Part shown: positions 18,086 through 28,980 of the stretch, in pieces
Numbering within the stretch: the first letter of the stretch is position 1
Layout: each line of letters begins with the position of its first letter
NCBI RefSeq assembly: GCF_001422245.1
Contig: NZ_LMMM01000016.1
Span: 63,242-127,241 of the forward strand
DNA: 64,000 nucleotides
Direction of reading: 5' to 3'
From: Rhizobium sp. Leaf262
GTDB lineage: Bacteria; Pseudomonadota; Alphaproteobacteria; Rhizobiales; Rhizobiaceae
Made by a program: the position numbers and the translations under genes
Notes under the pieces: model-generated
The model's database searches: none
What the model was told of the DNA's origin: nothing
Seen by the model: only the letters and a program-made list of their open reading frames with translations

Positions 18086-19204
18086 ATGTCCGTTCGTCGA
18101 CTAGCCGAAGATCAGTTCCAGCCTGTGGATTTCGCGTTCAACGCGGAGAATGTCGCTTGGGCGGAAAAAACGATCCAGAAATATCCTGCGGGCCGTCAAC
18201 AGTCTGCGGTCATTCCGCTGCTGATGCGTGCGCAGGAACAGGACGGCTGGGTCACCCGCGCCGCCATCGAGAAAATCGCCGACATGCTGGATATGGCCTA
18301 TATCCGCGTGCTGGAAGTGGCGACGTTCTATACGCAGTTTCAGATCAAGCCCGTTGGCACCAAGGCGCATATTCAGGTCTGTGGCACCACACCCTGCATG
18401 CTGCGCGGTTCCGAAGCGCTGATGGATGTCTGCCGTCACAAGATCCACCATGATCCGCTGACACCCAATGAGAGCGGTACGCTGTCGTGGGAAGAGGTGG
18501 AGTGTCAGGGCGCCTGCGTCAACGCGCCGATGGTCATCATCTTCAAGGATGCCTATGAAGACCTGACGCCCGAGCGTCTGGAAGAGATCATCGATGCATT
18601 CGAGGCAGGCAAGGGCGACACCGTCAAGACGGGTCCACAGATCGACCGCCACCTGTCGGCACCGATCGGTCCTCTCACCACGCTGACGGAAGAGACGAAG
18701 CCGGATCGCTCCAATCTCGACAAGCCTGCCGAGGCTCCGGCTGCACCTGAAGCCGCTGCTTCGACGCCGCCATCCAATGCGGCCAAGCCGAAGACCGACA
18801 CACCGGAAACCGATCCGAAGCTGAAGACGCCAGTGACCGATCCGAAAGCGTCCGAAAGCAATGCCAAGGCGGCTGCGTCGGAAGGCTCTGGCGAGGTCAA
18901 GGCCAGTCCTAAGCCTTCGCTGGAAGACACCAACCGCCCCGGCAAGATCGACAGACCTGAAAAGGTTGACGATCTGAAGCTGATTTCCGGCGTTGGTCCG
19001 AAGTCCGAGGCAACGCTAAACGAGCTTGGCATCTACACCTATTTGCAGGTGGCCGGCTGGTCTGCTGAAGAGCGTCAGTGGGTCGATCGTTATCTGAATT
19101 TCAAGGGCCGTATCGATCGCGATGATTGGGTCCGTCAGGCCGAGGCGCTCGCCAAGGGTGGCGAAGCCGAATATATCAAGGTCTTCGGCAAGAAGCCGCG
19201 GTAA
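18086..19204 (+). CDS. nuoE: NADH-quinone oxidoreductase subunit E with long C-terminal extension
   Basis: The first 210 residues are a normal 24-kDa subunit with the 2Fe-2S ligands Cys99, Cys104 (CGTTPC) and Cys140, Cys144 (CQGAC), which accept electrons near FMN. Typical NuoE ends there; this one has 372 residues. Residues 215-295 are a low-complexity Ala/Pro/Lys/Asp/Ser linker, and 297-372 form a helix-hairpin-helix-like domain (DDLKLISGVGPKSEATLNEL, then GRIDRDDWVRQAEALA). The same domain type is known at the end of rhizobial ribosomal protein L21. The start has GAGGAAGT just before the ATG. Confidence 0.95.
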   Translation: MSVRRLAEDQFQPVDFAFNAENVAWAEKTIQKYPAGRQQSAVIPLLMRAQEQDGWVTRAAIEKIADMLDMAYIRVLEVATFYTQFQIKPVGTKAHIQVCGTTPCMLRGSEALMDVCRHKIHHDPLTPNESGTLSWEEVECQGACVNAPMVIIFKDAYEDLTPERLEEIIDAFEAGKGDTVKTGPQIDRHLSAPIGPLTTLTEETKPDRSNLDKPAEAPAAPEAAASTPPSNAAKPKTDTPETDPKLKTPVTDPKASESNAKAAASEGSGEVKASPKPSLEDTNRPGKIDRPEKVDDLKLISGVGPKSEATLNELGIYTYLQVAGWSAEERQWVDRYLNFKGRIDRDDWVRQAEALAKGGEAEYIKVFGKKPR

Positions 19205-19215
19205 GAGGTTGAATC

Positions 19216-20520
19216 ATGTTAAAAGATCAGGATCGTATCTTTACCAATCTCTACGGCCTTAAGGACACCTCGCTGAAGGGTGTGCTGGCACGCGGTCATT
19301 GGGATGGCACAAAGCAGATCATCGAAAAAGGCCGGGACTGGATCATCAACGAGATGAAGGCATCCGGCCTTCGTGGTCGTGGTGGTGCGGGCTTCCCGAC
19401 GGGCCTCAAATGGTCCTTCATGCCGAAGGAAAGCGACGGTCGTCCACATTACCTCGTCGTCAATGCCGACGAATCCGAGCCCGGCACCTGCAAGGACCGC
19501 GAAATCCTGCGCCACGATCCGCATACGCTGATCGAAGGCTGCGTTATCGCCGGTTTCGCTATGGGTGCGCATACGGCTTATATCTATGTTCGCGGCGAAT
19601 ATATGCGCGAACGTGAAGCGCTGCAGGCTGCAATCGACGAGTGCTATGACGCCGGTCTGCTGGGCGCAAACAACAAGAACGGCTGGGATTTCGATATCTA
19701 CGTTCACCACGGCGCAGGTGCCTACATCTGTGGCGAGGAAACGGCGCTTCTCGAAAGCCTCGAAGGCAAGAAGGGCCAGCCGCGCCTCAAGCCTCCGTTC
19801 CCGGCTAATATGGGTCTCTACGGTTGCCCGACCACGGTCAACAACGTCGAATCCATCGCCGTTGCGCCGACCATCCTTCGTCGTGGCGCATCGTGGTTCT
19901 CCTCCATCGGTCGTCCGAACAACGTCGGCACCAAGCTGTTCATGGTCTCCGGCCATGTCGAGCGTCCGTGCACTTTCGAAGATGCGCTGGGCCTGTCCTT
20001 CAAGGAACTGATCGAGCGTCACTGTGGTGGCATTCGCGGTGGTTGGGACAATCTGCTCGGCGTTATCCCTGGCGGCGCATCCTGCCCCATCGTTCGCGGT
20101 GAGGACATGAAGGACGCCATCATGGACTTCGACGGTATGCGCGAAGTGAAGTCTTCCTTCGGCACCGGCGGCATGATCGTCATGGACAAGTCCACCGACG
20201 TTATCAAGGCCATCGCCCGTATCGCGGCCTTCTTCAAGCACGAGAGCTGCGGCCAGTGCACCCCTTGCCGTGAAGGCACGGGCTGGATGTGGCGCGTGCT
20301 GGAGCGCATGGTCAAGGGCAATGCGCAGAAGCGCGAAATCGATATGCTGTTCGAAGTGACGAAGCAGATCGAAGGCCACACCATCTGTGCGCTGGGTGAT
20401 GCGGCTGCATGGCCGGTTCAGGCGCTGATCCGCAATTTCCGCCCGGAAATCGAAAAGCGGATCGATCAATATACCTACAGAGCCATGGATGATGGCGCTG
20501 TGCTTGAGGCTGCCGAGTAA
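19216..20520 (+). CDS. nuoF: NADH-quinone oxidoreductase subunit F
   Basis: A 434-residue 51-kDa subunit that binds NADH, FMN and a 4Fe-4S cluster. The NADH-binding glycine motif is [13 protein letters not shown], the FMN site [13 protein letters not shown], and the cluster ligands are in [12 protein letters not shown] plus the later HTICALGD. It follows nuoE by 11 bases. A 172-base gap follows before nuoG, with a weak 6-bp hairpin (aacacc / ggtgtt) at 20534-20550. Confidence 0.98.
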   Translation: MLKDQDRIFTNLYGLKDTSLKGVLARGHWDGTKQIIEKGRDWIINEMKASGLRGRGGAGFPTGLKWSFMPKESDGRPHYLVVNADESEPGTCKDREILRHDPHTLIEGCVIAGFAMGAHTAYIYVRGEYMREREALQAAIDECYDAGLLGANNKNGWDFDIYVHHGAGAYICGEETALLESLEGKKGQPRLKPPFPANMGLYGCPTTVNNVESIAVAPTILRRGASWFSSIGRPNNVGTKLFMVSGHVERPCTFEDALGLSFKELIERHCGGIRGGWDNLLGVIPGGASCPIVRGEDMKDAIMDFDGMREVKSSFGTGGMIVMDKSTDVIKAIARIAAFFKHESCGQCTPCREGTGWMWRVLERMVKGNAQKREIDMLFEVTKQIEGHTICALGDAAAWPVQALIRNFRPEIEKRIDQYTYRAMDDGAVLEAAE

Positions 20521-20692
20521 CACCGGCCAAAGTAACACCTCAAGGGTGTTGCGAGGGGCGGGGATCGGGTGTACCGGTCCCTTACATCGTTAAAGCATCT
20601 GGCGCTTTGTGAGTCTTGCCGGGTGCGATCAGGATTTGTCGGGCAACGCATGACTGTGCGGGACGGACAGGCAACAGGACGTAAGTAGGACC

Positions 20693-22774
20693 ATGACAAA
20701 GCTCAAGGTTGACGGTAAAGAGATCGAAGTTCCAGATCATTTCACGCTGTTGCAGGCGTGCGAGGAGGCTGGTGCCGAAGTTCCACGCTTTTGTTTTCAC
20801 GAGCGTTTGTCGGTCGCGGGTAACTGCCGCATGTGTCTCATCGAGGTGAAGGGCGGACCGCCCAAGCCTGCTGCATCCTGCGCCATGGGCGTGCGCGATA
20901 TCCGCGGCGGCCCGAACGGCGAATTGCCGGAAGTTTTCACCAACACGCCGATGGTCAAGAAGGCCCGCGAAGGCGTGATGGAATTCCTGCTCATCAACCA
21001 CCCGCTCGATTGTCCCATCTGCGACCAGGGTGGCGAATGCGACCTTCAGGACCAGGCCATGGCCTTCGGTATCGCCGGTTCGCGTTACGCTGAAAACAAG
21101 CGCGCCGTGGAAGACAAATATATCGGACCGCTCGTCAAGACTGTCATGAACCGCTGCATTCACTGCACGCGCTGCGTTCGCTTCACCACTGAGGTGGCTG
21201 GTATTTCCGAACTCGGCCTCATCGGTCGCGGCGAAGATGCCGAGATCACGACCTATCTGGAACAGGCTATGACCTCAGAGCTTCAGGGCAACGTCGTTGA
21301 CCTGTGCCCAGTCGGCGCGCTGACATCCAAGCCATTTGCGTTTACCGCCCGTCCTTGGGAACTCGGCAAGACCGAAACCATCGACGTGATGGATGCGCTC
21401 GGTTCTGCCATCCGCGTCGATACCCGTGGTCGCGAAGTCATGCGCGTCATGCCGCGTGTCAACGAAGCCATCAACGAAGAGTGGATTTCTGACAAGAGCC
21501 GCTTTATCTGGGATGGTCTCAAGACGCAGCGTCTCGATAAGCCTTACGTTCGCAAGGACGGCCGCTTGCAGCCTGCGACCTGGGGCGAAGCTTTTGCCGC
21601 CATCAAGGCTGGCGTTGCCTCGACCTCCGGTGAGAAGATCGGCGCTATCGCTGGCGATCTCGCTTCCGTCGAAGAAATGTTTGCATTGAAGTCGTTGCTG
21701 GCATCGCTCGGTTCGACAAATGTCGATTGCCGCCAGGATGGTACAGCGCTTGACCCTTCGCTCGGTCGTGCCAGCTATCTGTTCAACGCCACCATCGAAG
21801 GCATCGAACATGCCGACGCGCTGCTGGTCATCGGCTCCAACCCGCGCTACGAAGCTTCCGTGCTCAACGCACGCATTCGCAAGCGTTGGCGTCGTGGCGG
21901 CTTCCCGGTCGCTGTTATCGGTGAAGCGGGCGAGCTGCGTTACGACTACGAATATCTCGGCTCCGGCACGGACACACTGTCCGATCTGGCATCCGGTTCG
22001 CACAGCTTCATCGAAAAGCTGAAGGTTGCCAAGAACCCGATGATCATCGTCGGGCAGGGCGCTCTGTCGCGTGAAGATGGTGCGGCTGTGCTGGCTGCGG
22101 CTGCAAAGCTTGCCGTTTCTGTCGGTGCAGTCTCGGGCGAATGGAACGGTTTCTCCGTTCTCCACACGGCTGCTGCCCGCGTCGGTGGTCTCGATCTCGG
22201 CTTCGTTCCGGCAGACAAGTCGGTCAATGCTGCTTCTATCGCTGCATCGTCCGAGGTTCTCTTCCTGCTCGGCGCTGACGAAATCGATCTGTCTGCAAAA
22301 AGCGCGAAGCTCACGGTTTACATCGGCTCGCATGGCGACAATGGCGCAATGAATGCCGACGTCATCCTGCCGGGTGCGGCCTATACCGAAAAGTCCGGTA
22401 TCTGGGTCAACACCGAAGGTCGCGTCCAGATGGGCAACCGCGCCGGTTTCGCACCGGGTGATGCCCGCGAAGACTGGGCAATCTTGCGAGCCCTGTCGGA
22501 TGTTCTTGGCCACAAGCTGCCATTCGACTCGCTGTCTGCACTGCGCGCCCAGCTTTACATCGCGCATCCGCATTTTGCCGATGCTGACGAGATTGCCGTG
22601 TCCGACGCAGCAGCGATTGAAACGCTGGCCACACAGGCTGGCACCCTGAACAAGGCGGGCTTTGCCTCGCCGGTTAAGGACTTTTATTTGACGAACCCGA
22701 TTGCGAGAGCGTCCGCCGTCATGGCCGAATGTTCCGCATTGGCCCGCAACAATTTCAAGGCTGCGGCAGAGTAA
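20693..22774 (+). CDS. nuoG: NADH-quinone oxidoreductase subunit G
   Basis: A 693-residue 75-kDa subunit, the largest of the peripheral arm. The N-terminal ferredoxin-type ligands are in FCFHERLSVAGNCRMCLIE; the second cluster set is CPICDQGGECDLQDQ with an upstream His, and the third CIHCTRCVRF. The remainder is the molybdopterin-oxidoreductase-like fold without cofactor. The ATG at 20693 follows AAGTAGGACC. Confidence 0.98.
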   Translation: MTKLKVDGKEIEVPDHFTLLQACEEAGAEVPRFCFHERLSVAGNCRMCLIEVKGGPPKPAASCAMGVRDIRGGPNGELPEVFTNTPMVKKAREGVMEFLLINHPLDCPICDQGGECDLQDQAMAFGIAGSRYAENKRAVEDKYIGPLVKTVMNRCIHCTRCVRFTTEVAGISELGLIGRGEDAEITTYLEQAMTSELQGNVVDLCPVGALTSKPFAFTARPWELGKTETIDVMDALGSAIRVDTRGREVMRVMPRVNEAINEEWISDKSRFIWDGLKTQRLDKPYVRKDGRLQPATWGEAFAAIKAGVASTSGEKIGAIAGDLASVEEMFALKSLLASLGSTNVDCRQDGTALDPSLGRASYLFNATIEGIEHADALLVIGSNPRYEASVLNARIRKRWRRGGFPVAVIGEAGELRYDYEYLGSGTDTLSDLASGSHSFIEKLKVAKNPMIIVGQGALSREDGAAVLAAAAKLAVSVGAVSGEWNGFSVLHTAAARVGGLDLGFVPADKSVNAASIAASSEVLFLLGADEIDLSAKSAKLTVYIGSHGDNGAMNADVILPGAAYTEKSGIWVNTEGRVQMGNRAGFAPGDAREDWAILRALSDVLGHKLPFDSLSALRAQLYIAHPHFADADEIAVSDAAAIETLATQAGTLNKAGFASPVKDFYLTNPIARASAVMAECSALARNNFKAAAE

Positions 22775-22786
22775 GGGTAGGGGACT

Positions 22787-23830
22787 ATGGAATCGTTTTT
22801 CTGGAGCTACGTCTGGCCAGCGCTGATTATTGTCGGCCAGTCCCTGCTTCTTCTCGTTTTGTTGCTGGTGTCGATCGCCTTCCTTCTGCTCGCAGACCGT
22901 AAGATCTGGGCGGCTGTCCAGCTGCGCCGTGGTCCCAACGTCGTTGGTCCCTTCGGTCTCTTCCAGTCTTTCGCCGACCTTTTGAAGTTCATTCTGAAAG
23001 AGCCGGTCATTCCATCCGGTGCCAACAAGGCCGTTTTCCTGCTGGCGCCGCTGGTTGCCGTGACGCTGGCTCTGGCCACCTATGCCGTGATCCCGTTCAA
23101 TCAGGGCTGGGTCATCGCCAATATCAATGTCGGCATTCTCTACATCTTCGCGATCTCGTCGCTGGAAGTCTATGGCATCATCATGGGTGGCTGGGCTTCG
23201 AACTCGAAGTATCCGTTCCTCGGCGCGCTTCGTTCTGCCGCGCAGATGGTGTCCTACGAAGTCTCCATCGGCCTCGTCATCGTCACCGTTCTGCTCTGCG
23301 TCGGTTCGCTGAACCTGACTGACATTGTCAACGCGCAGCATTCGGGCATCGGCACGTCGCTCGGCCTGCCGGCATCGTTCCTGGATTGGCACTGGTTGCC
23401 GCTCTTCCCCATGTTCATCATCTTCTTCATTTCGGCCCTGGCTGAAACCAACCGTCCACCCTTCGATCTGCCCGAAGCGGAATCGGAACTTGTGGCCGGT
23501 CACATGGTGGAGTATGGCTCCACCCCGTACATGATGTTCATGCTGGGCGAATATGCTGCCATCGTTCTGATGTGCTGCCTGACGACCATCCTGTTCCTGG
23601 GCGGCTGGCTTCCCATCGTGGATGTCTGGTTCCTCAACTGGGTACCGGGTATCATCTGGTTCATCCTCAAGGGTGGCATGGTGTTCTTCATGTTCGGTCT
23701 GGTGAAGGCATTCGTCCCGCGTTACCGCTATGACCAGTTGATGCGCCTTGGCTGGAAGGTCTTCCTGCCGCTGTCGCTCGCCATGGTCGTGATTGTTGCA
23801 TTCGTACTCAAGCTGACGGCGGGCGCATAA
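22787..23830 (+). CDS. nuoH: NADH-quinone oxidoreductase subunit H
   Basis: A 347-residue membrane subunit with about eight helices that joins the membrane arm to the quinone site. Conserved segments include [50 protein letters not shown] (its quinone-side loop, read in parts) and [20 protein letters not shown]. It follows nuoG by 12 bases. Confidence 0.98.
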   Translation: MESFFWSYVWPALIIVGQSLLLLVLLLVSIAFLLLADRKIWAAVQLRRGPNVVGPFGLFQSFADLLKFILKEPVIPSGANKAVFLLAPLVAVTLALATYAVIPFNQGWVIANINVGILYIFAISSLEVYGIIMGGWASNSKYPFLGALRSAAQMVSYEVSIGLVIVTVLLCVGSLNLTDIVNAQHSGIGTSLGLPASFLDWHWLPLFPMFIIFFISALAETNRPPFDLPEAESELVAGHMVEYGSTPYMMFMLGEYAAIVLMCCLTTILFLGGWLPIVDVWFLNWVPGIIWFILKGGMVFFMFGLVKAFVPRYRYDQLMRLGWKVFLPLSLAMVVIVAFVLKLTAGA

Positions 23831-23868
23831 GATGTCCGCAGTCCTCGCTTGCAGATTTGGAGGTTGAG

Positions 23869-24360
23869 ATGGCCAGTCTTTCCCAAGCCGTCAATTCACT
23901 GTTCCTCAAGGAATTCGTTGGCGCCATTTTCTTGACGATGCGTCACTTCTTCAAACAGAAGGCAACGGTGAACTACCCCTTCGAAAAGGGACCGGTCAGC
24001 CCGCGCTTCCGGGGCGAACATGCTCTGCGCCGTTATCCCAACGGTGAAGAACGCTGCATCGCCTGCAAGCTGTGCGAAGCGATCTGTCCTGCCCAGGCCA
24101 TTACCATCGAAGCCGGCCCACGCCGCAACGATGGCACGCGCCGCACGGTTCGTTACGATATCGACATGGTGAAGTGCATTTATTGCGGCTTCTGCCAGGA
24201 AGCATGCCCGGTCGATGCCATCGTCGAAGGCCCGAACTTCGAATTCGCCACGGAAACCCGCGAGGAGCTGTATTTCGACAAGCAACGGCTTCTCGATAAT
24301 GGCGACCGTTGGGAACGTGAAATCGCTCGCAACCTTGCTCTGGATGCGCCTTACCGTTAA
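23869..24360 (+). CDS. nuoI: NADH-quinone oxidoreductase subunit I
   Basis: A 163-residue subunit with two 4Fe-4S clusters (N6a, N6b) in the motifs [16 protein letters not shown] and [16 protein letters not shown]. The start at 23869 (MASLSQAV) is preceded by GGAGG with 5-base spacing; four extra upstream codons from 23857 are unlikely to be translated. Confidence 0.98.
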   Translation: MASLSQAVNSLFLKEFVGAIFLTMRHFFKQKATVNYPFEKGPVSPRFRGEHALRRYPNGEERCIACKLCEAICPAQAITIEAGPRRNDGTRRTVRYDIDMVKCIYCGFCQEACPVDAIVEGPNFEFATETREELYFDKQRLLDNGDRWEREIARNLALDAPYR

Positions 24361-24495
24361 GGCAGCATGATGTCTTCGGAGCGCTGCTTCGGAGAGGGTA
24401 AAACAGTCAATGCCCGTCGGTTATCGCTGGCGGGAACGAAACGGGCATGCGGCTTCAGGGTCGCGTTTGTCCGGTGAGGACAAAAAGGCACCAAC

Positions 24496-25110
24496 ATGGG
24501 TCTGCACGCTGTATTCTTTTACATCTTCGCTTTCGTCGCCGTGGCGTCTGCGTTCATGGTCATTGCTTCGAAGAACCCCGTTCATTCGGTTCTCTTCCTC
24601 ATTTTGACCTTTTTCAACGCAGCCGCTCTCTTCCTGCTGACGGGCGCTGAATTCCTCGCCATGATCTTGCTGGTGGTTTATGTCGGCGCTGTGGCGGTAC
24701 TGTTCCTCTTCGTCGTCATGATGCTGGATGTGGACTTTGCCGAGCTGCGCTCCGGCGTGCTGCAATATGCGCCCATCGGCGCGCTGATCGGCATCATTCT
24801 GGCTGCAGAACTCATCATCGTCGTGGGCGGCAGCGTGCTCAACCCGCAGGCGGCCAAATCGATCACCATGCCGATCCCGAACCCGCTGGAGCGCGCCAAC
24901 ACGGCAGCACTCGGTGACGTTCTCTACACGAACTACGTCTACTTCTTCCAGCTGGCCGGTCTCGTGCTGCTGGTGGCCATGATCGGCGCCATCGTGCTGA
25001 CGTTGCGCCACCGCACCGATATCAAGCGTCAGGACATCTCCAAGCAGGTTGGTCGCGACCCCAAGACTGCCGTGACTACGGTCAAGGTCAAGCCGGGTCA
25101 GGGCATCTGA
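24496..25110 (+). CDS. nuoJ: NADH-quinone oxidoreductase subunit J
   Basis: A 204-residue membrane subunit with five predicted helices, including SKNPVHSVLFLILTFFNAA and the pi-bulge helix segment LLVVYVGAVAVLFLFVVMML. It follows nuoI by 135 bases, the second longest gap inside the operon; that gap shows no gene. Confidence 0.97.
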   Translation: MGLHAVFFYIFAFVAVASAFMVIASKNPVHSVLFLILTFFNAAALFLLTGAEFLAMILLVVYVGAVAVLFLFVVMMLDVDFAELRSGVLQYAPIGALIGIILAAELIIVVGGSVLNPQAAKSITMPIPNPLERANTAALGDVLYTNYVYFFQLAGLVLLVAMIGAIVLTLRHRTDIKRQDISKQVGRDPKTAVTTVKVKPGQGI

Positions 25111-25137
25111 GGCGAACGGATCCAAGGAACATAGAAT

Positions 25138-25446
25138 ATGGAAATCGGTCTTTCCCATTACCTCACGGTCAGCGCGGTCCTCTTCACGATCGGCATCTTC
25201 GGTATCTTTCTCAACCGTAAGAACGTCATCGTCATCCTCATGTCGATCGAACTCATCCTGCTTGCGGTCAACCTCAACATGGTAGCGTTCTCGTCGTTCC
25301 TCAACGATATCGTCGGCCAGGTCTTCGCATTGTTCATTCTGACCGTCGCTGCTGCGGAAGCGGCCATCGGTCTTGCAATACTCGTTGTCTTCTATCGCAA
25401 CCGCGGATCGATTGCCGTGGAAGACGTCAATATGATGAAGGGCTGA
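25138..25446 (+). CDS. nuoK: NADH-quinone oxidoreductase subunit K
   Basis: A 102-residue membrane subunit with three helices. The conserved glutamates used in proton translocation lie in [13 protein letters not shown] and [11 protein letters not shown]. It follows nuoJ by 27 bases and precedes nuoL by 7. Confidence 0.97.
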   Translation: MEIGLSHYLTVSAVLFTIGIFGIFLNRKNVIVILMSIELILLAVNLNMVAFSSFLNDIVGQVFALFILTVAAAEAAIGLAILVVFYRNRGSIAVEDVNMMKG

Positions 25447-25453
25447 TAAGGCT

Positions 25454-27451
25454 ATGATCTACAAAGCTATCGTCTTTCTTCCGCTGATCGGCTTCCTGAT
25501 CGCTGGCCTTTTCGGTCGCTCCATCGGTGCCAAAGCCTCGGAATATGTCACAACCGGCCTGATGATCGTCGTCGCGATCCTGTCCTGGATCGTGTTCATT
25601 GATGTTGCGCTGCTGACCCATGAAGCAGGCGAAGTCATCAAGGTGACCGTGCTGCGCTGGATCCAGTCCGGCGGCATCGATGTCGAATGGGCCTTCCGTA
25701 TCGATACGCTGACGGCCGTCATGTTCGTCGTGGTCAACACGGTGTCCTGTCTCGTGCATCTGTATTCCATCGGCTACATGCACCACGATCCGCATCGTCC
25801 ACGCTTCTTCGCCTACCTGTCGCTCTTTACTTTCGCCATGCTCATGTTGGTCACATCCGACAACCTGTTGCAGATGTTCTTCGGCTGGGAAGGTGTTGGT
25901 CTGGCGTCCTATCTGCTGATCGGTTTCTGGTACAAAAAGCCATCCGCTTCTGCTGCCGCCATGAAGGCCTTCATCGTCAACCGCGTCGGTGACTTCGGCT
26001 TCATCCTCGGCATTTCCGGCCTGTTCGTGCTGTTCGGCTCGGTCAATTTCGAAACGATCTTCGCAGCCGCTGGCACCTATCTGCCTGCCGATGGCGCAGC
26101 ATCGACGGATGTCGTGATCAACCTGTTCGGCATGCAGCTGGACAAGGCCCATGCCATCACCGGCGTTTGCCTGCTGCTGTTCATGGGGTCCATGGGTAAG
26201 TCGGCGCAGTTCCTGCTGCACACATGGCTGCCGGACGCGATGGAAGGCCCGACACCTGTTTCGGCGCTTATCCACGCCGCAACCATGGTCACGGCTGGTG
26301 TCTTCCTCGTTGCGCGCATGTCGCCGATTTTCGAACTGTCGCAGGATGCCCTGACTTTCGTGATGCTGATTGGCGCGATCACGGCTTTCTTTGCCGCAAC
26401 GGTCGGTCTGGTTCAGAACGATATCAAGCGCGTCATTGCCTATTCGACCTGCTCGCAGCTCGGTTACATGTTCGTGGCGCTCGGTGCTGGTGCTTATGGC
26501 GCTGCCGTATTCCACCTCTTCACGCACGCCTTCTTCAAGGCGCTGCTGTTCCTTTGCGCCGGTTCGGTCATTCACGCTGTGGATGGCGAGCAGGACATGC
26601 GTCACATGGGCGGTCTGCGCAAGCACATCCCCATCACCTTCTGGACGATGACGGTCGGCACCCTGGCGCTGACAGGCGTTGGTATTCCCGGCACGATGAT
26701 CGGCTTTGCGGGCTTCTTCTCCAAGGACGTGATCATCGAATCCGCCTATGCTTCACACAATGCGGTCGCAGGTTTCGCCTTCGTGCTTCTGGTCGTCGCG
26801 GCGTTGTTCACCAGCTTCTATTCCTGGCGTCTGGCGTTCCTGACCTTCTTCGGCAAGCCGCGCGCTTCCGCAGATGTCATGCACCACGTCCATGAATCGC
26901 CGATGGTGATGCTGATTCCGCTTTTCGTTCTGACGGTCGGTGCAGTGCTCGCCGGTGTCGTGTTCGAAGGCTATTTCTTCGGCCATGAATATGCGGAATT
27001 CTGGAAGGGCGCACTCTTCACGCTTCCATCCAACGAAATCCTCGAAGAGTTCCACCACGTTCCATTGTGGGTCAAGTGGAGCCCGTTCGTCGCCATGGCG
27101 CTTGGTTTCGTCACCGCATGGTACTTCTACATCAAGTCGCCTGAGACGCCGAAGCGCCTGGCCGAGACCAACCGTGGCCTTTACCAGTTCCTGCTCAACA
27201 AGTGGTATTTCGACGAACTCTACGACTTCCTCTTCGTTCGTTCCGCAAAGGCGCTTGGCCGCTTCCTGTGGAAGAAGGGTGACGTCGCGGTTATCGACCA
27301 CTACGGACCCAACGGTATTGCCGCACGCGTGGCTGATGTGACCAACCGCGTCGTTCGCCTGCAATCCGGTTACCTCTATCATTATGCCTTCGCGATGCTG
27401 ATTGGTATTGCCGGGCTTGTCACATGGATGATGCTCGGGAGTGCCCTGTAA
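25454..27451 (+). CDS. nuoL: NADH-quinone oxidoreductase subunit L
   Basis: A 665-residue antiporter-like subunit at the distal end of the membrane arm. Visible are the core [37 protein letters not shown] and [15 protein letters not shown], and a long C-terminal tail that would form the lateral helix HL. Its TAA shares a base with the nuoM ATG (TAATG). Confidence 0.98.
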   Translation: MIYKAIVFLPLIGFLIAGLFGRSIGAKASEYVTTGLMIVVAILSWIVFIDVALLTHEAGEVIKVTVLRWIQSGGIDVEWAFRIDTLTAVMFVVVNTVSCLVHLYSIGYMHHDPHRPRFFAYLSLFTFAMLMLVTSDNLLQMFFGWEGVGLASYLLIGFWYKKPSASAAAMKAFIVNRVGDFGFILGISGLFVLFGSVNFETIFAAAGTYLPADGAASTDVVINLFGMQLDKAHAITGVCLLLFMGSMGKSAQFLLHTWLPDAMEGPTPVSALIHAATMVTAGVFLVARMSPIFELSQDALTFVMLIGAITAFFAATVGLVQNDIKRVIAYSTCSQLGYMFVALGAGAYGAAVFHLFTHAFFKALLFLCAGSVIHAVDGEQDMRHMGGLRKHIPITFWTMTVGTLALTGVGIPGTMIGFAGFFSKDVIIESAYASHNAVAGFAFVLLVVAALFTSFYSWRLAFLTFFGKPRASADVMHHVHESPMVMLIPLFVLTVGAVLAGVVFEGYFFGHEYAEFWKGALFTLPSNEILEEFHHVPLWVKWSPFVAMALGFVTAWYFYIKSPETPKRLAETNRGLYQFLLNKWYFDELYDFLFVRSAKALGRFLWKKGDVAVIDHYGPNGIAARVADVTNRVVRLQSGYLYHYAFAMLIGIAGLVTWMMLGSAL

Positions 27452-28962
27452 TGACCGATTGGCCTATTCTTTCAACGGTCACCTTCCTGCCGCTCGTCGG
27501 CGTGGTGCTCCTGCTTCTGACCAATGCGAACGGTCCGTTCGGACGCCGCAACGTTCTCAACGTTTCGCTGCTGACGACCGTCTTCACCTTCATCGTCTCG
27601 CTCTTCGTCTGGATCGGTTTCGACAATTCGAACCCGGGCTTCCAGATGGTGGAAAAGCACGCATGGTTCGGTGATATTGCTGCCTATCACCTGGGTGTCG
27701 ACGGCATCTCCATGCTGTTCGTCATCCTGACGACGTTCTTGATGCCCTTCTGCGTTCTGGCCAGCTGGAACGCGATCGAGAAGCGTATAAAGGAATATAT
27801 GATCGCCTTCCTGCTTCTGGAAGTGGTCATGGTCGGCGTGTTTGTCGCGCTCGATACGGTTCTCTTCTATGTCTTCTTCGAAGCAACGCTCATTCCGATG
27901 TTCATCATCATCGGTGTGTGGGGCGGCAAGGATCGCGTTTACGCCTCCTACAAGTTCTTCCTCTACACGCTGCTGGGTTCGGTTCTGACCATGCTCGCCA
28001 TCATGGCGATGTACTGGCAGGCTGGTACGACGGACATGACGGAACTGCTGAAGCATGGCTTCCCGGCTGGCATGCAGACGTGGCTCTGGCTCGCCTGCTT
28101 TGCGGCCTTTGCGGTCAAGATGCCGATGTGGCCTGTCCACACCTGGCTTCCCGATGCGCACGTTCAGGCCCCGACCGCAGGGTCGGTCATTCTGGCCGGT
28201 GTCATGCTGAAGCTCGGTGGTTATGGTTTCATCCGCTTCTCGCTGTCGATGTTCCCGCTTGCCTCGGACTATTTTGCGCCCTTCGTCTTCACGCTGTCGG
28301 TTCTCGCCATCATCTACACCTCTCTGGTTGCCATGATGCAGGACGACATCAAGAAGCTGATCGCCTATTCGTCGGTTGCCCACATGGGCTACGTGACCAT
28401 GGGTATCTTCGCCGCCAATGTTCAGGGCGTGCAGGGTGCGATCTTCCAGATGCTGTCGCACGGTATCGTCTCCGGTGCGCTCTTCCTCTGCGTCGGCGTC
28501 GTCTATGACCGTCTGCACACCCGCGAGATTTCCGCTTACGGCGGTCTCGTCAACAACATGCCGAAATATGCCGTCGCCTTCATGGTCTTCACCATGGCCA
28601 ATGTCGGTCTGCCCGGCACATCCGGCTTCGTCGGTGAATTCCTGACGATCGTGGGCGTCTTCCGCGCCAACACCTGGGTTGCGCTATTCGCGGCAACGGG
28701 TGTTATCCTTTCCGCCTCCTACGCCCTGTGGCTCTATCGCCGCGTCATTTTCGGTGCGCTGGAAAAGGAAAGCCTGAAGTCCATGCTCGACCTTTCGACG
28801 CGCGAAAAGGTCATTCTCTATCCGCTGGTGGTGCTGACGATTTTCTTCGGCGTCTATCCGGCACCGGTCTTCGATGCTACGGCAGCGTCGGTGGACCTTC
28901 TGATCAATAATTATACGGCCGCATTGCAGGCAGCGCAGAATGTTGCGCTTTCTCTGAACTGA
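27451..28962 (+). CDS. nuoM: NADH-quinone oxidoreductase subunit M
   Basis: A 503-residue antiporter-like subunit. Conserved blocks are [40 protein letters not shown] and [15 protein letters not shown]. The start at 27451 ([10 protein letters not shown]) overlaps the nuoL stop; the longer frame from 27424 lies inside nuoL and is not used. Confidence 0.98.
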   Translation: MTDWPILSTVTFLPLVGVVLLLLTNANGPFGRRNVLNVSLLTTVFTFIVSLFVWIGFDNSNPGFQMVEKHAWFGDIAAYHLGVDGISMLFVILTTFLMPFCVLASWNAIEKRIKEYMIAFLLLEVVMVGVFVALDTVLFYVFFEATLIPMFIIIGVWGGKDRVYASYKFFLYTLLGSVLTMLAIMAMYWQAGTTDMTELLKHGFPAGMQTWLWLACFAAFAVKMPMWPVHTWLPDAHVQAPTAGSVILAGVMLKLGGYGFIRFSLSMFPLASDYFAPFVFTLSVLAIIYTSLVAMMQDDIKKLIAYSSVAHMGYVTMGIFAANVQGVQGAIFQMLSHGIVSGALFLCVGVVYDRLHTREISAYGGLVNNMPKYAVAFMVFTMANVGLPGTSGFVGEFLTIVGVFRANTWVALFAATGVILSASYALWLYRRVIFGALEKESLKSMLDLSTREKVILYPLVVLTIFFGVYPAPVFDATAASVDLLINNYTAALQAAQNVALSLN

Positions 28963-28980
28963 CGACAGGACCCGTAGGAC

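Noticed and set aside
21275..23503. 742-codon open frame on the minus strand across nuoG and nuoH
   Set aside because: It is an exact antisense shadow of genes with clear complex I motifs; its translation is Arg/His/Gln-rich without any fold pattern.
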